A stretch of 10,643 nucleotides of DNA from Clostridia bacterium. Its GTDB lineage: Bacteria > Bacillota > Clostridia > Oscillospirales > Acutalibacteraceae. Within the stretch, counting starts at the first letter, position 1, and every line of letters starts with the position of its first letter. Of this stretch, positions 1 through 6,243 are shown piece after piece. The notes under the pieces were generated by a model. It did not search any database and was not told where the DNA came from. It saw only the letters and a list, made by a program, of their open reading frames with translations. Location: positions 1-10,643 of the forward strand of contig CAADUC010000085.1 in NCBI GenBank assembly GCA_900752115.1, in the 5' to 3' direction. Made by a program: the position numbers and the translations under genes.

Positions 1-2
1 CA

Positions 3-236
3 CAGCCCGACATGGGCGGGGATAATGCACCGCGCCGCCGCAAAAAAAAGAAAAAGACCCCCCCGGCCCCCCGGGGGCCCGCCCGCCTCATAAAAAAACC
101 CCGCCGGGGGGGCGATGGGCCCGCGGATCCGTATATCGCTCTGGTCAAACGGCTGGCGCTCGACGAAAAACTGGACTTTGATACGGCGAAGCTGCTCATT
201 GCGGAGTACCGCCGCCAAAAGGAGGAACATAGATGA
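3..236 (+). CDS. Partial unrecognised gene, 3' end
   Basis: The frame is open from the left window edge to a TGA at 234-236. An ATG at 12 exists but has no Shine-Dalgarno sequence before it, so the true start probably lies upstream and only the C-terminal end is seen. The N-terminal half is low complexity: a basic run of Arg and Lys followed by Pro/Gly-rich residues, encoded by homopolymer tracts at 42-49, 58-64, 92-98 and 106-112. The last 38 or so residues look like normal protein, with a probable amphipathic helical pair ending ALDEKLDFDTAKLLIAEYRR. The stop overlaps the start of the next gene in an ATGA arrangement (233-236), which implies translational coupling. I do not recognise the family. 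The homopolymer region may instead be non-coding, so only the final part is reasonably supported. Confidence 0.4.
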   Translation, partial: QPDMGGDNAPRRRKKKKKTPPAPRGPARLIKKPRRGGDGPADPYIALVKRLALDEKLDFDTAKLLIAEYRRQKEEHR

Positions 237-403
237 ATATCCTGCCCACCCTGCTTCTCACCGCGCTCATCGGCCTGCTCAGTATTGCCGCCGTCGTGGT
301 TCTTGTCATCGTGATCGTGCGCCTTGTGCGGCGCTCCTCCCGGCGGCAGGAAAAAACGGCGGAGCAGCAGGAGCTCAACCGCATGAAAATTGACGACCTG
401 TAA
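233..403 (+). CDS. Small single-pass membrane protein, 56 aa
   Basis: The ATG at 233 is preceded by an AGGAGG-like site (220-225) at good spacing and overlaps the TGA of the preceding frame. The product is 56 residues. Residues 4-32 form one strongly hydrophobic segment rich in Leu, Val and Ile, and a basic stretch (RLVRRSSRR, 30-38) follows. This arrangement predicts one membrane helix with the charged tail inside the cell. The tail is polar, Glu/Gln-rich, and ends MKIDDL. No enzymatic motif is present. It is probably expressed from the same transcript as the upstream gene, and a terminator lies 22 bases after the stop. Function is unknown; small proteins of this shape often modulate or anchor partners, but nothing here shows that. 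Confidence in coding rests on the ribosome binding site, the coupling and the clean hydrophobic pattern. Confidence 0.65.
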   Translation: MNILPTLLLTALIGLLSIAAVVVLVIVIVRLVRRSSRRQEKTAEQQELNRMKIDDL

Positions 404-425
404 CCATGTGTACAGAGCCCATCAA

Positions 426-456
426 AAAAACGCCGTCCCGGCCGGGCGGCGTTTTT
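426..456. terminator. Bidirectional intrinsic terminator between convergent genes
   Basis: AAAAACGCCG (426-435) pairs with CGGCGTTTTT (447-456). An inner CCC/GGG extension and a GGCC loop complete the stem, with one bulged T at 436. Read on plus it ends in a T run and terminates the small membrane-protein gene. Read on minus the A run becomes a T run and serves the SLOG gene, which ends at 515. Confidence 0.85.
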
Positions 457-514
457 CTTTGGGAAGCAGAGGAAGGAAACTGGTCCGCACCACGCGCAAT
501 ACGATCGGCAGCCG

Positions 515-1006
515 TCACGGCTCCAGCACCCAGACAGGCTTGCCGCGCTCACGGGCATAGGCAACGGTATTTCCCGTCCCGCTGGGAGAACCGTTCCACA
601 CGGCGATGACAAGATCGCTGTGATCCACCATATAGCGGTTGCGCCGGTTAAAGCAGTCCGGCGTATACGACTCCTGCAGAAGGATCTTCTCATCGCACTG
701 CTCCAGAACGGCCGCATACCGCCGCTTTGCCGCTTCGCTCCAGCGCGCGTCCTGATCACGGCAGGGAAGCACGCACGTCAGCGTAATCGGCAGCTCCTCC
801 CGCAGGCGAAGGACCTTTTCCGCGGCCCAGATATCCGTCCCAAGAGCCATCCCGGAAAGAAATTTCCGCACACCTTCCTCCGCCATGGCGTTGATCATGG
901 CCTCAAGGAGCCGCTGCTTCAAATCCCGGCAGCGCGGATCGTCCTCACGGAAACGCCATGGAAGCGATTGAGGCCGATGGCCGGTAAAGCAGCAAACTTT
1001 ACTCAT
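515..1006 (-). CDS. SLOG-family protein, DUF1273/YpsA-like
   Basis: This 163-residue protein matches the DUF1273/YpsA branch of the SLOG (Rossmann-like nucleotide-binding) superfamily. Visible hallmarks are the N-terminal strand and loop CCFTGHRP (residues 5-12), the LSGMALGTDIWAAE motif near 50-63, the NRRNRYMVDHSDLVIAVWNG segment near 119-138, and the terminal SGTGNTVAYA motif. The GMALGTD and SGTGNT loops are the expected ligand-binding positions. The family is cytoplasmic and usually a single domain of about this length. The ATG at 1006 is preceded by GAGGGAG at normal spacing. It is divergent from an XRE regulator across a 141-bp gap carrying paired palindromes, which suggests regulation by that protein. 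SLOG proteins are thought to bind or process nucleotide-like ligands, and B. subtilis YpsA is linked to division and stress, but no specific reaction can be assigned here. Confidence 0.88.
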   Translation of the reverse strand: MSKVCCFTGHRPQSLPWRFREDDPRCRDLKQRLLEAMINAMAEEGVRKFLSGMALGTDIWAAEKVLRLREELPITLTCVLPCRDQDARWSEAAKRRYAAVLEQCDEKILLQESYTPDCFNRRNRYMVDHSDLVIAVWNGSPSGTGNTVAYARERGKPVWVLEP

Positions 1007-1065
1007 CGTTGTTCTCCCTCCTCAGCATGTCGATCTATCACGATGGTACCATATATTTCTCAATT

Positions 1066-1079
1066 AGTGAAGTATCACT
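1066..1079. promoter_or_regulatory. Candidate operator palindrome, copy 1
   Basis: AGTGAAGTATCACT has perfect 5-bp half-sites (AGTGA/TCACT) around a 4-bp spacer. It lies in the divergent gap between the SLOG and XRE genes. A near copy lies 56 bp away centre to centre. Half-sites of this size suit a dimeric XRE/Cro-type repressor. This is an inference from symmetry and repetition. Confidence 0.5.
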
Positions 1080-1121
1080 CATGTGCTTTTGCAAAATATT
1101 CTATCATAAGGAAAAGCTTTG

Positions 1122-1135
1122 AATGATATATCACT
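1122..1135. promoter_or_regulatory. Candidate operator palindrome, copy 2
   Basis: AATGATATATCACT repeats the AGTGA-N4-TCACT pattern with one mismatch in the left half-site. It ends just upstream of the XRE gene's Shine-Dalgarno (AAGGAGAG, 1136-1143), so bound protein could block transcription or early elongation of the regulator gene, consistent with autoregulation. Confidence 0.5.
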
Positions 1136-1147
1136 AAGGAGAGCAAA

Positions 1148-1390
1148 ATGGACGTCAGGGAGGCAATCGTACACAGAATACGGGCGCTGTGCCGGGAACG
1201 CGGCATCACACCGAACGGCTTGAGCAATCTGGCCGGTGTACCGCAGGCAACCGTTAAGAGTATCCTCAACGGAGAAAGCCGCAATCCGGGTACTGTCACC
1301 ATCAAAAAGCTGTGCGACGGCCTCGATATCACGCTCGGGGAATTCTTCTCCACTCCGGAGTTTGACAGTTTGGAACAGGAAATTAAATAA
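1148..1390 (+). CDS. XRE-family helix-turn-helix regulator, 80 aa
   Basis: An 80-residue protein made almost entirely of one Cro/CI-type helix-turn-helix domain. Helix 1 is REAIVHRIRALCRERG (residues 4-19). The HTH core runs from GLSNLAGVPQATVKSILNG (about 24-42), and the C-terminal part IKKLCDGLDITLGEFF (about 52-67) is the usual fourth/fifth helix pattern of this family. A short acidic tail follows. The ATG is preceded by AAGGAGAG at good spacing. There is no ligand or peptidase domain, so it is a minimal DNA-binding repressor, probably dimeric. It faces the SLOG gene divergently, and the two palindromes in between are its probable operators. It resembles the many small chromosomal XRE proteins of gut Clostridia, and no prophage genes are seen beside it. 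Confidence 0.9.
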   Translation: MDVREAIVHRIRALCRERGITPNGLSNLAGVPQATVKSILNGESRNPGTVTIKKLCDGLDITLGEFFSTPEFDSLEQEIK

Positions 1391-1410
1391 GCAGGCAAGG
1401 CTGAGCCTGC
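1391..1410. terminator. Hairpin directly after the XRE gene
   Basis: GCAGGC (1391-1396) pairs with GCCTGC (1405-1410), immediately after the XRE stop codon. On plus no T tract follows. On minus it is followed by TTATTTAATTT, which is T-rich, so it may better stop leftward transcripts arriving from the oxidoreductase operon. This is a weak call. Confidence 0.35.
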
Positions 1411-1653
1411 ACGCAACGGCCCGCGCGGCAGTTAAGCGGGGACAAATCACCTGCGCGGCGCGGGACGGCCTTTGGATACTCCCGAATCGCTGCGCGAATT
1501 CTTCATCTCTGCGCGAACTCTTCTAGAAAAAATAAATTTTCCTTTCCCACTGCGGCTGCAGCGCAGATTGCGCAGGAAATTATTCCCTCTCAGTCCGGCG
1601 ACCGGAGGAAGCATGCGCAAATTGCCGATCGCAGATCCGCGGGCGCATAGCAA

Positions 1654-1685
1654 GACCCCTTTGCGGTACTGGCCGCAAAGGGGTC
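1654..1685. terminator. Perfect 13-bp hairpin, probable terminator or structured RNA
   Basis: GACCCCTTTGCGG (1654-1666) pairs perfectly with CCGCAAAGGGGTC (1673-1685) around a TACTGG loop. On plus it is followed by GATTTTC, a weak T tract. On minus it is followed by TTGCTAT, with no real T run. It is the strongest structure between the XRE gene and the oxidoreductase, and it may end transcripts from either side. Confidence 0.55.
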
Positions 1686-1713
1686 GATTTTCTGAACCGA
1701 GGTTCGCCGCGGC

Positions 1714-1786
1714 ACGCGGCGTGCGCGGATTGCCGCCCGCAGGGCCGCGGGACGCGGCGTTCGTGACTTGCCGCCCGCAGGGCCGC
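1714..1786. repeat. Two-copy tandem repeat, 38-bp period
   Basis: Positions 1714-1748 and 1752-1786 are near-identical copies offset by 38 bases. The last 19 bases of each (TTGCCGCCCGCAGGGCCGC, at 1730 and 1768) are identical, and the first 16 differ at four positions. The repeat sits directly downstream of the oxidoreductase stop codon on the minus strand. It is GC-rich and able to fold, but too short to call a known element. Confidence 0.75.
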
Positions 1787-1803
1787 AGGGCTGCAGGACC
1801 CGA

Positions 1804-2853
1804 TTAGTATGGGAAGGTGTAGTCGGGGGCGACGGGGAGGCCTTTTTGGACGGATTCGAGAACCGCAAGGCTGGCCGCAACCGTTGCGGCTCCCTGGCGG
1901 GCGTCGGTCTGGACGGGGACGTCGGTGCAGATCGCGTGCACGAAATCCTCAATCTCACCGATGGTGTTATGATTTCCCAACGCCACGGGACATTGGATCG
2001 GCAGCTCCTTGGACTCGCAGCCGAGATAGCTGCCGCCGCCGAGGCTGTCCTGGAAGAGTGTGATGTGCGGCGTCGTGTTGTCTGCAATGATCGTCCCCTT
2101 CGACCCGTAGAATACCGAACGCATCGTATAATTCCGCTTGCAGCCAATGGAAACGAAGACCTTTCCAAGCACGCCGCGCGGGAATTTCATGATGGCAATG
2201 GTGCAGTCGTCCGTGGGAAGATGCGTCAGCATCTTCTTGTTCGCGTATGCCATCACCTCCACCGGATCCCCCGCAATCCAGCGGAGCAGATCCACGGCAT
2301 GGCAGCCGCCTCCCAGAAAACCGCTGCGCAGCGGGTCGGCGCGCCAGTTCGACGTGTCGGGGATAATTTTCTCATAGTCGTGCGCATACTCGGATTCCAC
2401 AAAGAACAGCTCTCCGATCGCGCCGCTGTCGATCAGCTCCTTCGCCCGGCGGAAGCCCGGCGTGTACCGGCAGATCTGCCCGATCATCAGCTTGCGGCCG
2501 GACTCCTCCCCTGCCCGGATCATCGCCGCGCAGTCCTTTCGTGTCAGCGCCATCGGCTTTTCGCACAGCACATGCTTTCCCGCCTGCAGAGCGTCCACCG
2601 TCATCTGACGGTGCAGCTGATCCGGCGTGCAGATGACCACCGCATCCACGTCCTGAAGTGCCAAAAGCGCATGGTAATCGGCAAACACACGCTCCGGCGG
2701 CAGCTGGAATTTCGCGGCTGCCCGCTGCGCCTTTTCCAGGTCGATATCACATACAGCCGTAAGCACCGCGTCCGCGTTGTCGCGAATGGCCGTCATATGG
2801 CTTTCCGCCATCGGGGAGGCGGAAATGACCCCGAATCTGACTGGTTTGTTCAT
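1804..2853 (-). CDS. Gfo/Idh/MocA-family oxidoreductase
   Basis: A 349-residue protein of usual family length and a probable NAD(P)-dependent sugar or polyol dehydrogenase of the cytoplasm. The N-terminal Rossmann domain (about 5-125) shows CDID (35-38) after strand 2, VICTPDQLH (73-81) and the hallmark CEKPMALT (97-104), whose Lys99 is the usual catalytic lysine. The C-terminal alpha/beta domain carries GGGCHAVDLLRW (181-192), giving the family His185 and Asp188. The dinucleotide loop is odd: instead of GxGxxG after strand 1 it reads GVISASPMAESH (8-19), lacking the usual glycines. The ATG at 2853 has AAGGAG upstream. It is last in the transport operon, 23 bases after the permease, so its substrate is probably the imported sugar or a derivative. 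The exact substrate cannot be read; glycoside 3-dehydrogenase, inositol and deoxysugar activities are all known in this family. Confidence 0.9.
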   Translation of the reverse strand: MNKPVRFGVISASPMAESHMTAIRDNADAVLTAVCDIDLEKAQRAAAKFQLPPERVFADYHALLALQDVDAVVICTPDQLHRQMTVDALQAGKHVLCEKPMALTRKDCAAMIRAGEESGRKLMIGQICRYTPGFRRAKELIDSGAIGELFFVESEYAHDYEKIIPDTSNWRADPLRSGFLGGGCHAVDLLRWIAGDPVEVMAYANKKMLTHLPTDDCTIAIMKFPRGVLGKVFVSIGCKRNYTMRSVFYGSKGTIIADNTTPHITLFQDSLGGGSYLGCESKELPIQCPVALGNHNTIGEIEDFVHAICTDVPVQTDARQGAATVAASLAVLESVQKGLPVAPDYTFPY

Positions 2854-2876
2854 ATAAAACGGCTCCTTTCCGTCCC

Positions 2877-3719
2877 TTATTTGATGGCTCCCATACTGAC
2901 TCCCATAATGATCTTCTTCTGCAGCAGCAGATATACGGCCACTGCGGGTACGGACGCTATCAGCATGCCAGTCATCTGCGAGGGAACATCCTTGGAGAAG
3001 CGTCCCACCAAATGCGACAGCGCAGGCATAACCAGCTGCTTATCCATATCCTTGATCAAAACCATGGGGGTAAACAGATCGTTCCATCCGGAGATGAAAT
3101 TCAAAATAACACAGATTGAAAGCGCCGGAACCACCATCGGAACGGCAATCAGCCAAATGGTCCGCAGGTAGCCGCAGCCGTCGATCCTGGCCGCGTCCAG
3201 GATTCCGGAGGGGATGGAACTGAAGTTTGCCGTGAGCAGCAGGATTAAACCGGCCTGCCCGGCGCAGATCTTCAGCAGAATCAAGCCCCACAGGCTGTCA
3301 ATCAGCCCCACCTTCGCAAACATGACATACAACGGGATGATCGTCACTTGGGCCGGGATAAACATGACGACCATCAATCCCAGATAGATCCCGTTCCGAC
3401 CGCGAAAGCGCACCTTGGCAAAGGCATAGCTCGCAATGATCGCAAAGACAAGCCCCAGCACAAGTCCCAGCCCAACGGTAAAGAGGGTATTGGCAAAGTA
3501 TTTGAGAATATTGAAATTGCGGATCATAACATAGTAGTTCCCGTACAGCCCGTTCAGCAAATCCACTGAAAACGGATCCAGCATGTATTCCGCCTGTGTT
3601 TTAATGGAGTTGGCAAACATGAAAAACAGCGGGTACAGGAACGAGACCGCCAGCAGAATCAAAACAAGATAGATCAGCCCTCTGCCCACAAGCCAGGCTG
3701 CTCCTTTTTTCTGTTTCAC
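2877..3719 (-). CDS. CUT1 sugar ABC transporter permease, MalG-like
   Basis: A 280-residue inner-membrane permease with about six membrane helices, starting with one at roughly 14-35. The cytoplasmic EAA loop that contacts the ATPase is clear at 175-194 (DAARIDGCGYLRTIWLIAVP), with the conserved Gly181 and terminal Pro194. The C-terminus MGAIK (276-280) matches the usual end of MalG-type subunits. The start is GTG at 3719, with GGGAGGGG upstream inside the end of the preceding permease gene, whose stop is only six bases away. The two genes are therefore translationally coupled. It should pair with the MalF-like subunit and the binding protein of this operon to import a mono- or oligosaccharide. 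No ATPase gene is present in the window, which is common for Firmicutes CUT1 systems that share an MsmX-type ATPase. Confidence 0.93.
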   Translation of the reverse strand: MKQKKGAAWLVGRGLIYLVLILLAVSFLYPLFFMFANSIKTQAEYMLDPFSVDLLNGLYGNYYVMIRNFNILKYFANTLFTVGLGLVLGLVFAIIASYAFAKVRFRGRNGIYLGLMVVMFIPAQVTIIPLYVMFAKVGLIDSLWGLILLKICAGQAGLILLLTANFSSIPSGILDAARIDGCGYLRTIWLIAVPMVVPALSICVILNFISGWNDLFTPMVLIKDMDKQLVMPALSHLVGRFSKDVPSQMTGMLIASVPAVAVYLLLQKKIIMGVSMGAIK

Positions 3720-3725
3720 CGACCG

Positions 3726-4646
3726 TCACCCCTCCCATTCACCGAGCTTGTTCGCCGCCGTCATCTGCGCCTTGGTGATCAGAAGAATGATGACAAGCAG
3801 AACCATCGCCAGCGCGCAGGCTTCCCCGTATCTGGAATTGGAAAACGCCTTCGTGTAGATCATGTAGTCGAGCGTGGTCGTTTCATAACCCGGCCCGCCG
3901 TTCGTGATGGTCTGAATCAGCGGGAAAATACCGCTGAAAATGTAGATCATCGACATGATGAACGAATACTCGATGGTGCGCACCAGCATCGGCAGCGTGA
4001 TGTGGAAGAACCGCCGCCACCAGCCCGCACCGTCCATTTCCGCCGATTCCAGAATGCTGGGCTCAATGGACGCAAGACCGCCGAACACCACCAGGATCTG
4101 CCAGCCGATGTTGCTCCACACGATGCAAAGCAGAATGATGGTCAGCGCCGCCGGGCCGTTTCCCAGCCACTCATAGCGGAATTCGCTGCCGCTCAGCACA
4201 GACAGAATCCGGTTGATCGGCCCTTCAAAGCTGAACAGAATCCGGAACAGATAACCGATTGTAACCGCTGAAATAATGGACGGCAGATAGTACACCATCC
4301 GGAAGAATTTCCATCCCCGGATCCGCTCAAACAGAATCACCGAGAGGACAAGCCCCACGAAAACCTGAATCGGAATGCTGAGAAGCAGAATCAGGCTGTT
4401 TCTCAGCAACAGGTAAAATTCCGAGCCGGAAAAAATCTTGACATAGTTGGACAGTCCTATGAAATCATCCTTGAACAGACCGTCCCAGTTGGTAAAGCTC
4501 TTGACAAAGGCCATCGCGATGGGATAGCCGCACGCGGCAATCTCCATCACCACCGCAGGCAGGACGGAGAGCAGGCCGCAGAGGCTTTCCCGGCGCGCAA
4601 GACTGTGTTTTTTCACGGGCGTTTGTATGGCGCAGCCTCCATACAT
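3726..4646 (-). CDS. CUT1 sugar ABC transporter permease, MalF/UgpA-like
   Basis: A 306-residue membrane protein with the layout of the short MalF-type subunits. Its first membrane helix is at about 22-48, followed by FTNWDGLFKDDFIGLSNYVKIF (51-72), a typical periplasmic-side motif of this group. The EAA loop is at 200-219 (ESAEMDGAGWWRRFFHITLP), with Gly206 and Pro219 conserved. NGGPGYETTTLDYMIY (249-264) is another family signature. The ATG at 4646 has two overlapping AGGAGG-like sites, one rather close. An in-frame GTG eleven codons in would give a more family-like N-terminus but has a poorly spaced ribosome site, so ATG is preferred. The gene follows the binding-protein gene after an 82-base gap containing a strong stem-loop. 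Confidence 0.93.
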   Translation of the reverse strand: MYGGCAIQTPVKKHSLARRESLCGLLSVLPAVVMEIAACGYPIAMAFVKSFTNWDGLFKDDFIGLSNYVKIFSGSEFYLLLRNSLILLLSIPIQVFVGLVLSVILFERIRGWKFFRMVYYLPSIISAVTIGYLFRILFSFEGPINRILSVLSGSEFRYEWLGNGPAALTIILLCIVWSNIGWQILVVFGGLASIEPSILESAEMDGAGWWRRFFHITLPMLVRTIEYSFIMSMIYIFSGIFPLIQTITNGGPGYETTTLDYMIYTKAFSNSRYGEACALAMVLLVIILLITKAQMTAANKLGEWEG

Positions 4647-4693
4647 TTCCTCCTTTCCTCCGCTACGGCGGCAAGCCGTGCCGGACTGCGAAA

Positions 4694-4719
4694 GGGCCGG
4701 GGACCGAAATCCCCGGCCC
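4694..4719 (-). terminator. Intercistronic stem-loop, partial terminator or mRNA stabiliser
   Basis: GGGCCGGGGA (4694-4703) pairs perfectly with TCCCCGGCCC (4710-4719) around a 6-base loop. On minus it is followed only by TTTCG, so it should be a leaky terminator or a 3' exonuclease block. It lies between the binding-protein and first permease genes, the usual place for a structure that raises binding-protein output over permeases. Confidence 0.7.
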
Positions 4720-4728
4720 GCCTCTCCG

Positions 4729-6087
4729 TTACTGCTGCGACTCGTCCATCTGACGGGCCAGATCCTCGGCAGTCATGTTGCCCACCAGCACCTGGCTGGC
4801 AAACTGGGAGAACGTGGAGGCCGCTTCGGCGCTCATCACGTTATCCGCCCAGTACACAATGTTCGAACGCAGTGCAATTGCTTTCGTGTACAGCGGATCG
4901 TCCGCAAGGCCGATCTCTTCCACCGTCACGTCCGTGCGCATCGGGATACCGGGCGCGACCTGATAGAATTCCTTCATTTCTTCCTTGGAGGTGATATGCT
5001 GCACCAGCTTCACCGCCAAATCGGGATGCTGCGTGTAATTGGCGACCGCCAGGCCGGAGCCGATACCGCCCACGATGCCGGGCTCTCCGCCCTTCTCAAA
5101 CGAGGGAATCGGAATGATGTCAAAGTTGTCTCCCATCGTCTCCGTACACGTCGGGAAGTCCCAGAGGCCGACGCAGTAGAACGCGCACTCACCCTGCAGG
5201 AAGGCATTGATGGCATCGGCCGAGGTCGCCGCATCCTCATTGAAGAAGCCCTCCGAATACCAGGCGCTGTATTTGTTCAGCATGCGCATGAAAGCTTCGT
5301 CGTCCAGATAGGAGGTTTTGTCCTTGGTGTGAGCATAGATGCCGTCCGTTCCCGTTCCCTGCACCCAGCCGTAGGCAAACATGTAGTAGAAGGTGATCGG
5401 GAAAGCTTCGTCGGTGTGGATCGGCAGATAGCCCTTGTCGCGGACCGCCGCGAAGATGGATTCCAGCTCCTCGATCGTCTGGGGCGGATTTGCTTCCAAA
5501 TCATAGCCGCAGTCCGACAAAATCTGCTTGTTGTAGCCAATCATAACAGCCGACTGAGAGGGATACGGATACGCGTAAATCGCCTTGGAGTCGTCCATAT
5601 CCTCGGACACCGTGTTCCAACCGACGATGTTTGCCCGATCCTCCTCCGTGATGTAATCGTTCAAAGGAAGAAGGCCCTCGCTGACGCTCAGCATGTTCGG
5701 GCCGGAGAACATCTCCACAATGTCGGGGCCGTTGCCCGCCACGACGGCGGCCTTGAAATCCTGTATCGTCTGCATACCGTCCGTCTGCAGCGTAAACTTG
5801 ACGTGTGTGCCGGGATTCGCTTCCTCAAAGCGCTCGATGCACTTCGTAATGTACCATTCATCCTGCGGGAGCTTCTGCTCATCCGCCGTGACGGTGTTTG
5901 CCACCCACCAGGTCAGCGTAACGTCCTCCTGCGGCTGCGAGGTTTCCCCGCCCGTCTCCGCCTGCGAGGCCGTCTCCCCGGAGGACGCGCCTGCCGAAGC
6001 CGTCCCCGCGGACTGATCGCACGCGGCAGCCGTAAAGCTCATCAGGACCGCCAGAAGCAGGGCGGCCGCTCTGCGCATTTTTTTCAT
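4729..6087 (-). CDS. Family 1 extracellular solute-binding lipoprotein
   Basis: A sugar-binding lipoprotein of 452 residues that delivers substrate to the two permeases of this operon. The signal peptide is basic (MKKMRR), then hydrophobic, and ends in TAAAC, with the lipid-modified Cys at residue 23. A Ser/Thr/Gly/Glu-rich linker (about 24-53) tethers the folded part. The mature domain begins VTLTWWV, and later segments such as FKAAVVAGNGPDIVEMFSG and GECAFYCVGLWDFP are typical of the SBP_bac_1 fold and CUT1 systems. Several Trp and Tyr residues may stack on sugar rings. A GTG three codons upstream overlaps the Shine-Dalgarno (AGAGGTG), so the ATG at 6087 is chosen as start. The ligand is not readable. 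It is first in its operon, behind its own candidate promoter and downstream of the regulator's terminator. Confidence 0.93.
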   Translation of the reverse strand: MKKMRRAAALLLAVLMSFTAAACDQSAGTASAGASSGETASQAETGGETSQPQEDVTLTWWVANTVTADEQKLPQDEWYITKCIERFEEANPGTHVKFTLQTDGMQTIQDFKAAVVAGNGPDIVEMFSGPNMLSVSEGLLPLNDYITEEDRANIVGWNTVSEDMDDSKAIYAYPYPSQSAVMIGYNKQILSDCGYDLEANPPQTIEELESIFAAVRDKGYLPIHTDEAFPITFYYMFAYGWVQGTGTDGIYAHTKDKTSYLDDEAFMRMLNKYSAWYSEGFFNEDAATSADAINAFLQGECAFYCVGLWDFPTCTETMGDNFDIIPIPSFEKGGEPGIVGGIGSGLAVANYTQHPDLAVKLVQHITSKEEMKEFYQVAPGIPMRTDVTVEEIGLADDPLYTKAIALRSNIVYWADNVMSAEAASTFSQFASQVLVGNMTAEDLARQMDESQQ

Positions 6088-6150
6088 ACAATGCACCTCT
6101 TTCTTTCTTGATTTCTCGGTTCAGTTGCAGCGCCATTTCGGAACTCTTTG

Positions 6151-6178
6151 GTTATAGTGTATAAAAATTTAATGATAA
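6151..6178 (-). promoter_or_regulatory. Candidate promoter of the transport operon
   Basis: On minus, TTATCA (6178-6173) and TATAAC (6156-6151) are separated by 16 bases, in an AT-rich stretch unlike the surrounding DNA. The -10 is 5/6 and the -35 about 4/6 to consensus, as expected for an activator-dependent promoter. It lies about 65 bases ahead of the binding-protein start. Confidence 0.5.
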
Positions 6179-6194
6179 AAAATAGTCTCCGTAT

Positions 6195-6204
6195 TTCATA
6201 TGAA
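6195..6204. promoter_or_regulatory. Possible activator site, TTCATATGAA palindrome
   Basis: A perfect 10-base palindrome just upstream of the candidate -35 of the transport operon, in the position where an AraC-type regulator would bind to contact polymerase. Short AT-rich palindromes also arise by chance, so this is a weak inference. Confidence 0.25.
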
Positions 6205-6243
6205 TAAAAACTTCTTGCACTTTTCCCGCAGGAAGCAAAAGAA

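Larger units (their letters stand above)
1391..1803. other. Gene-poor stretch with hairpins and tandem repeats
   Basis: About 410 bases lie between the XRE gene and the oxidoreductase without a convincing gene. Two overlapping open frames exist, one per strand (about 1472-1807 plus and 1447-1614 minus). Both are very rich in Arg, Pro and Ser and lack a good start signal. The minus frame has an ATG at 1614 with no clear AGGAGG before it. The stretch also holds a small hairpin at its left edge, an AT-rich island near 1525-1545, a long perfect hairpin at 1654-1685 and a tandem repeat at 1714-1786. It could be a dispersed intergenic element or a decayed gene. Confidence 0.5.

Noticed and set aside
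1714..1786. CRISPR-like array
   Set aside because: There are only two copies, the repeated unit is nearly the whole period with no spacer-like unique sequence, and no cas genes are present.
1472..1807. Plus-strand frame of 111 codons in the gap after the XRE gene
   Set aside because: It starts at TTG without a ribosome site, crosses the perfect hairpin and the tandem repeat, and has an Arg/Pro/Ala-rich composition typical of random GC-rich frames.
1768..3171. Long plus-strand open frame opposite the oxidoreductase and permease genes
   Set aside because: Its product is Arg/His-rich with no family motif, it lacks a ribosome site, and both minus-strand genes beneath it have clear conserved motifs. 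It is a codon-bias shadow.
6088..6096. GTG start three codons upstream for the binding protein
   Set aside because: It overlaps the AGAGGTG ribosome site itself. The ATG at 6087 gives a standard MKK signal peptide.
4627..6111. Plus-strand open frame of nearly 500 codons opposite the binding-protein gene
   Set aside because: The minus strand encodes an unmistakable lipoprotein. The plus frame is basic, repetitive in Arg/His/Val, and has no start signal.
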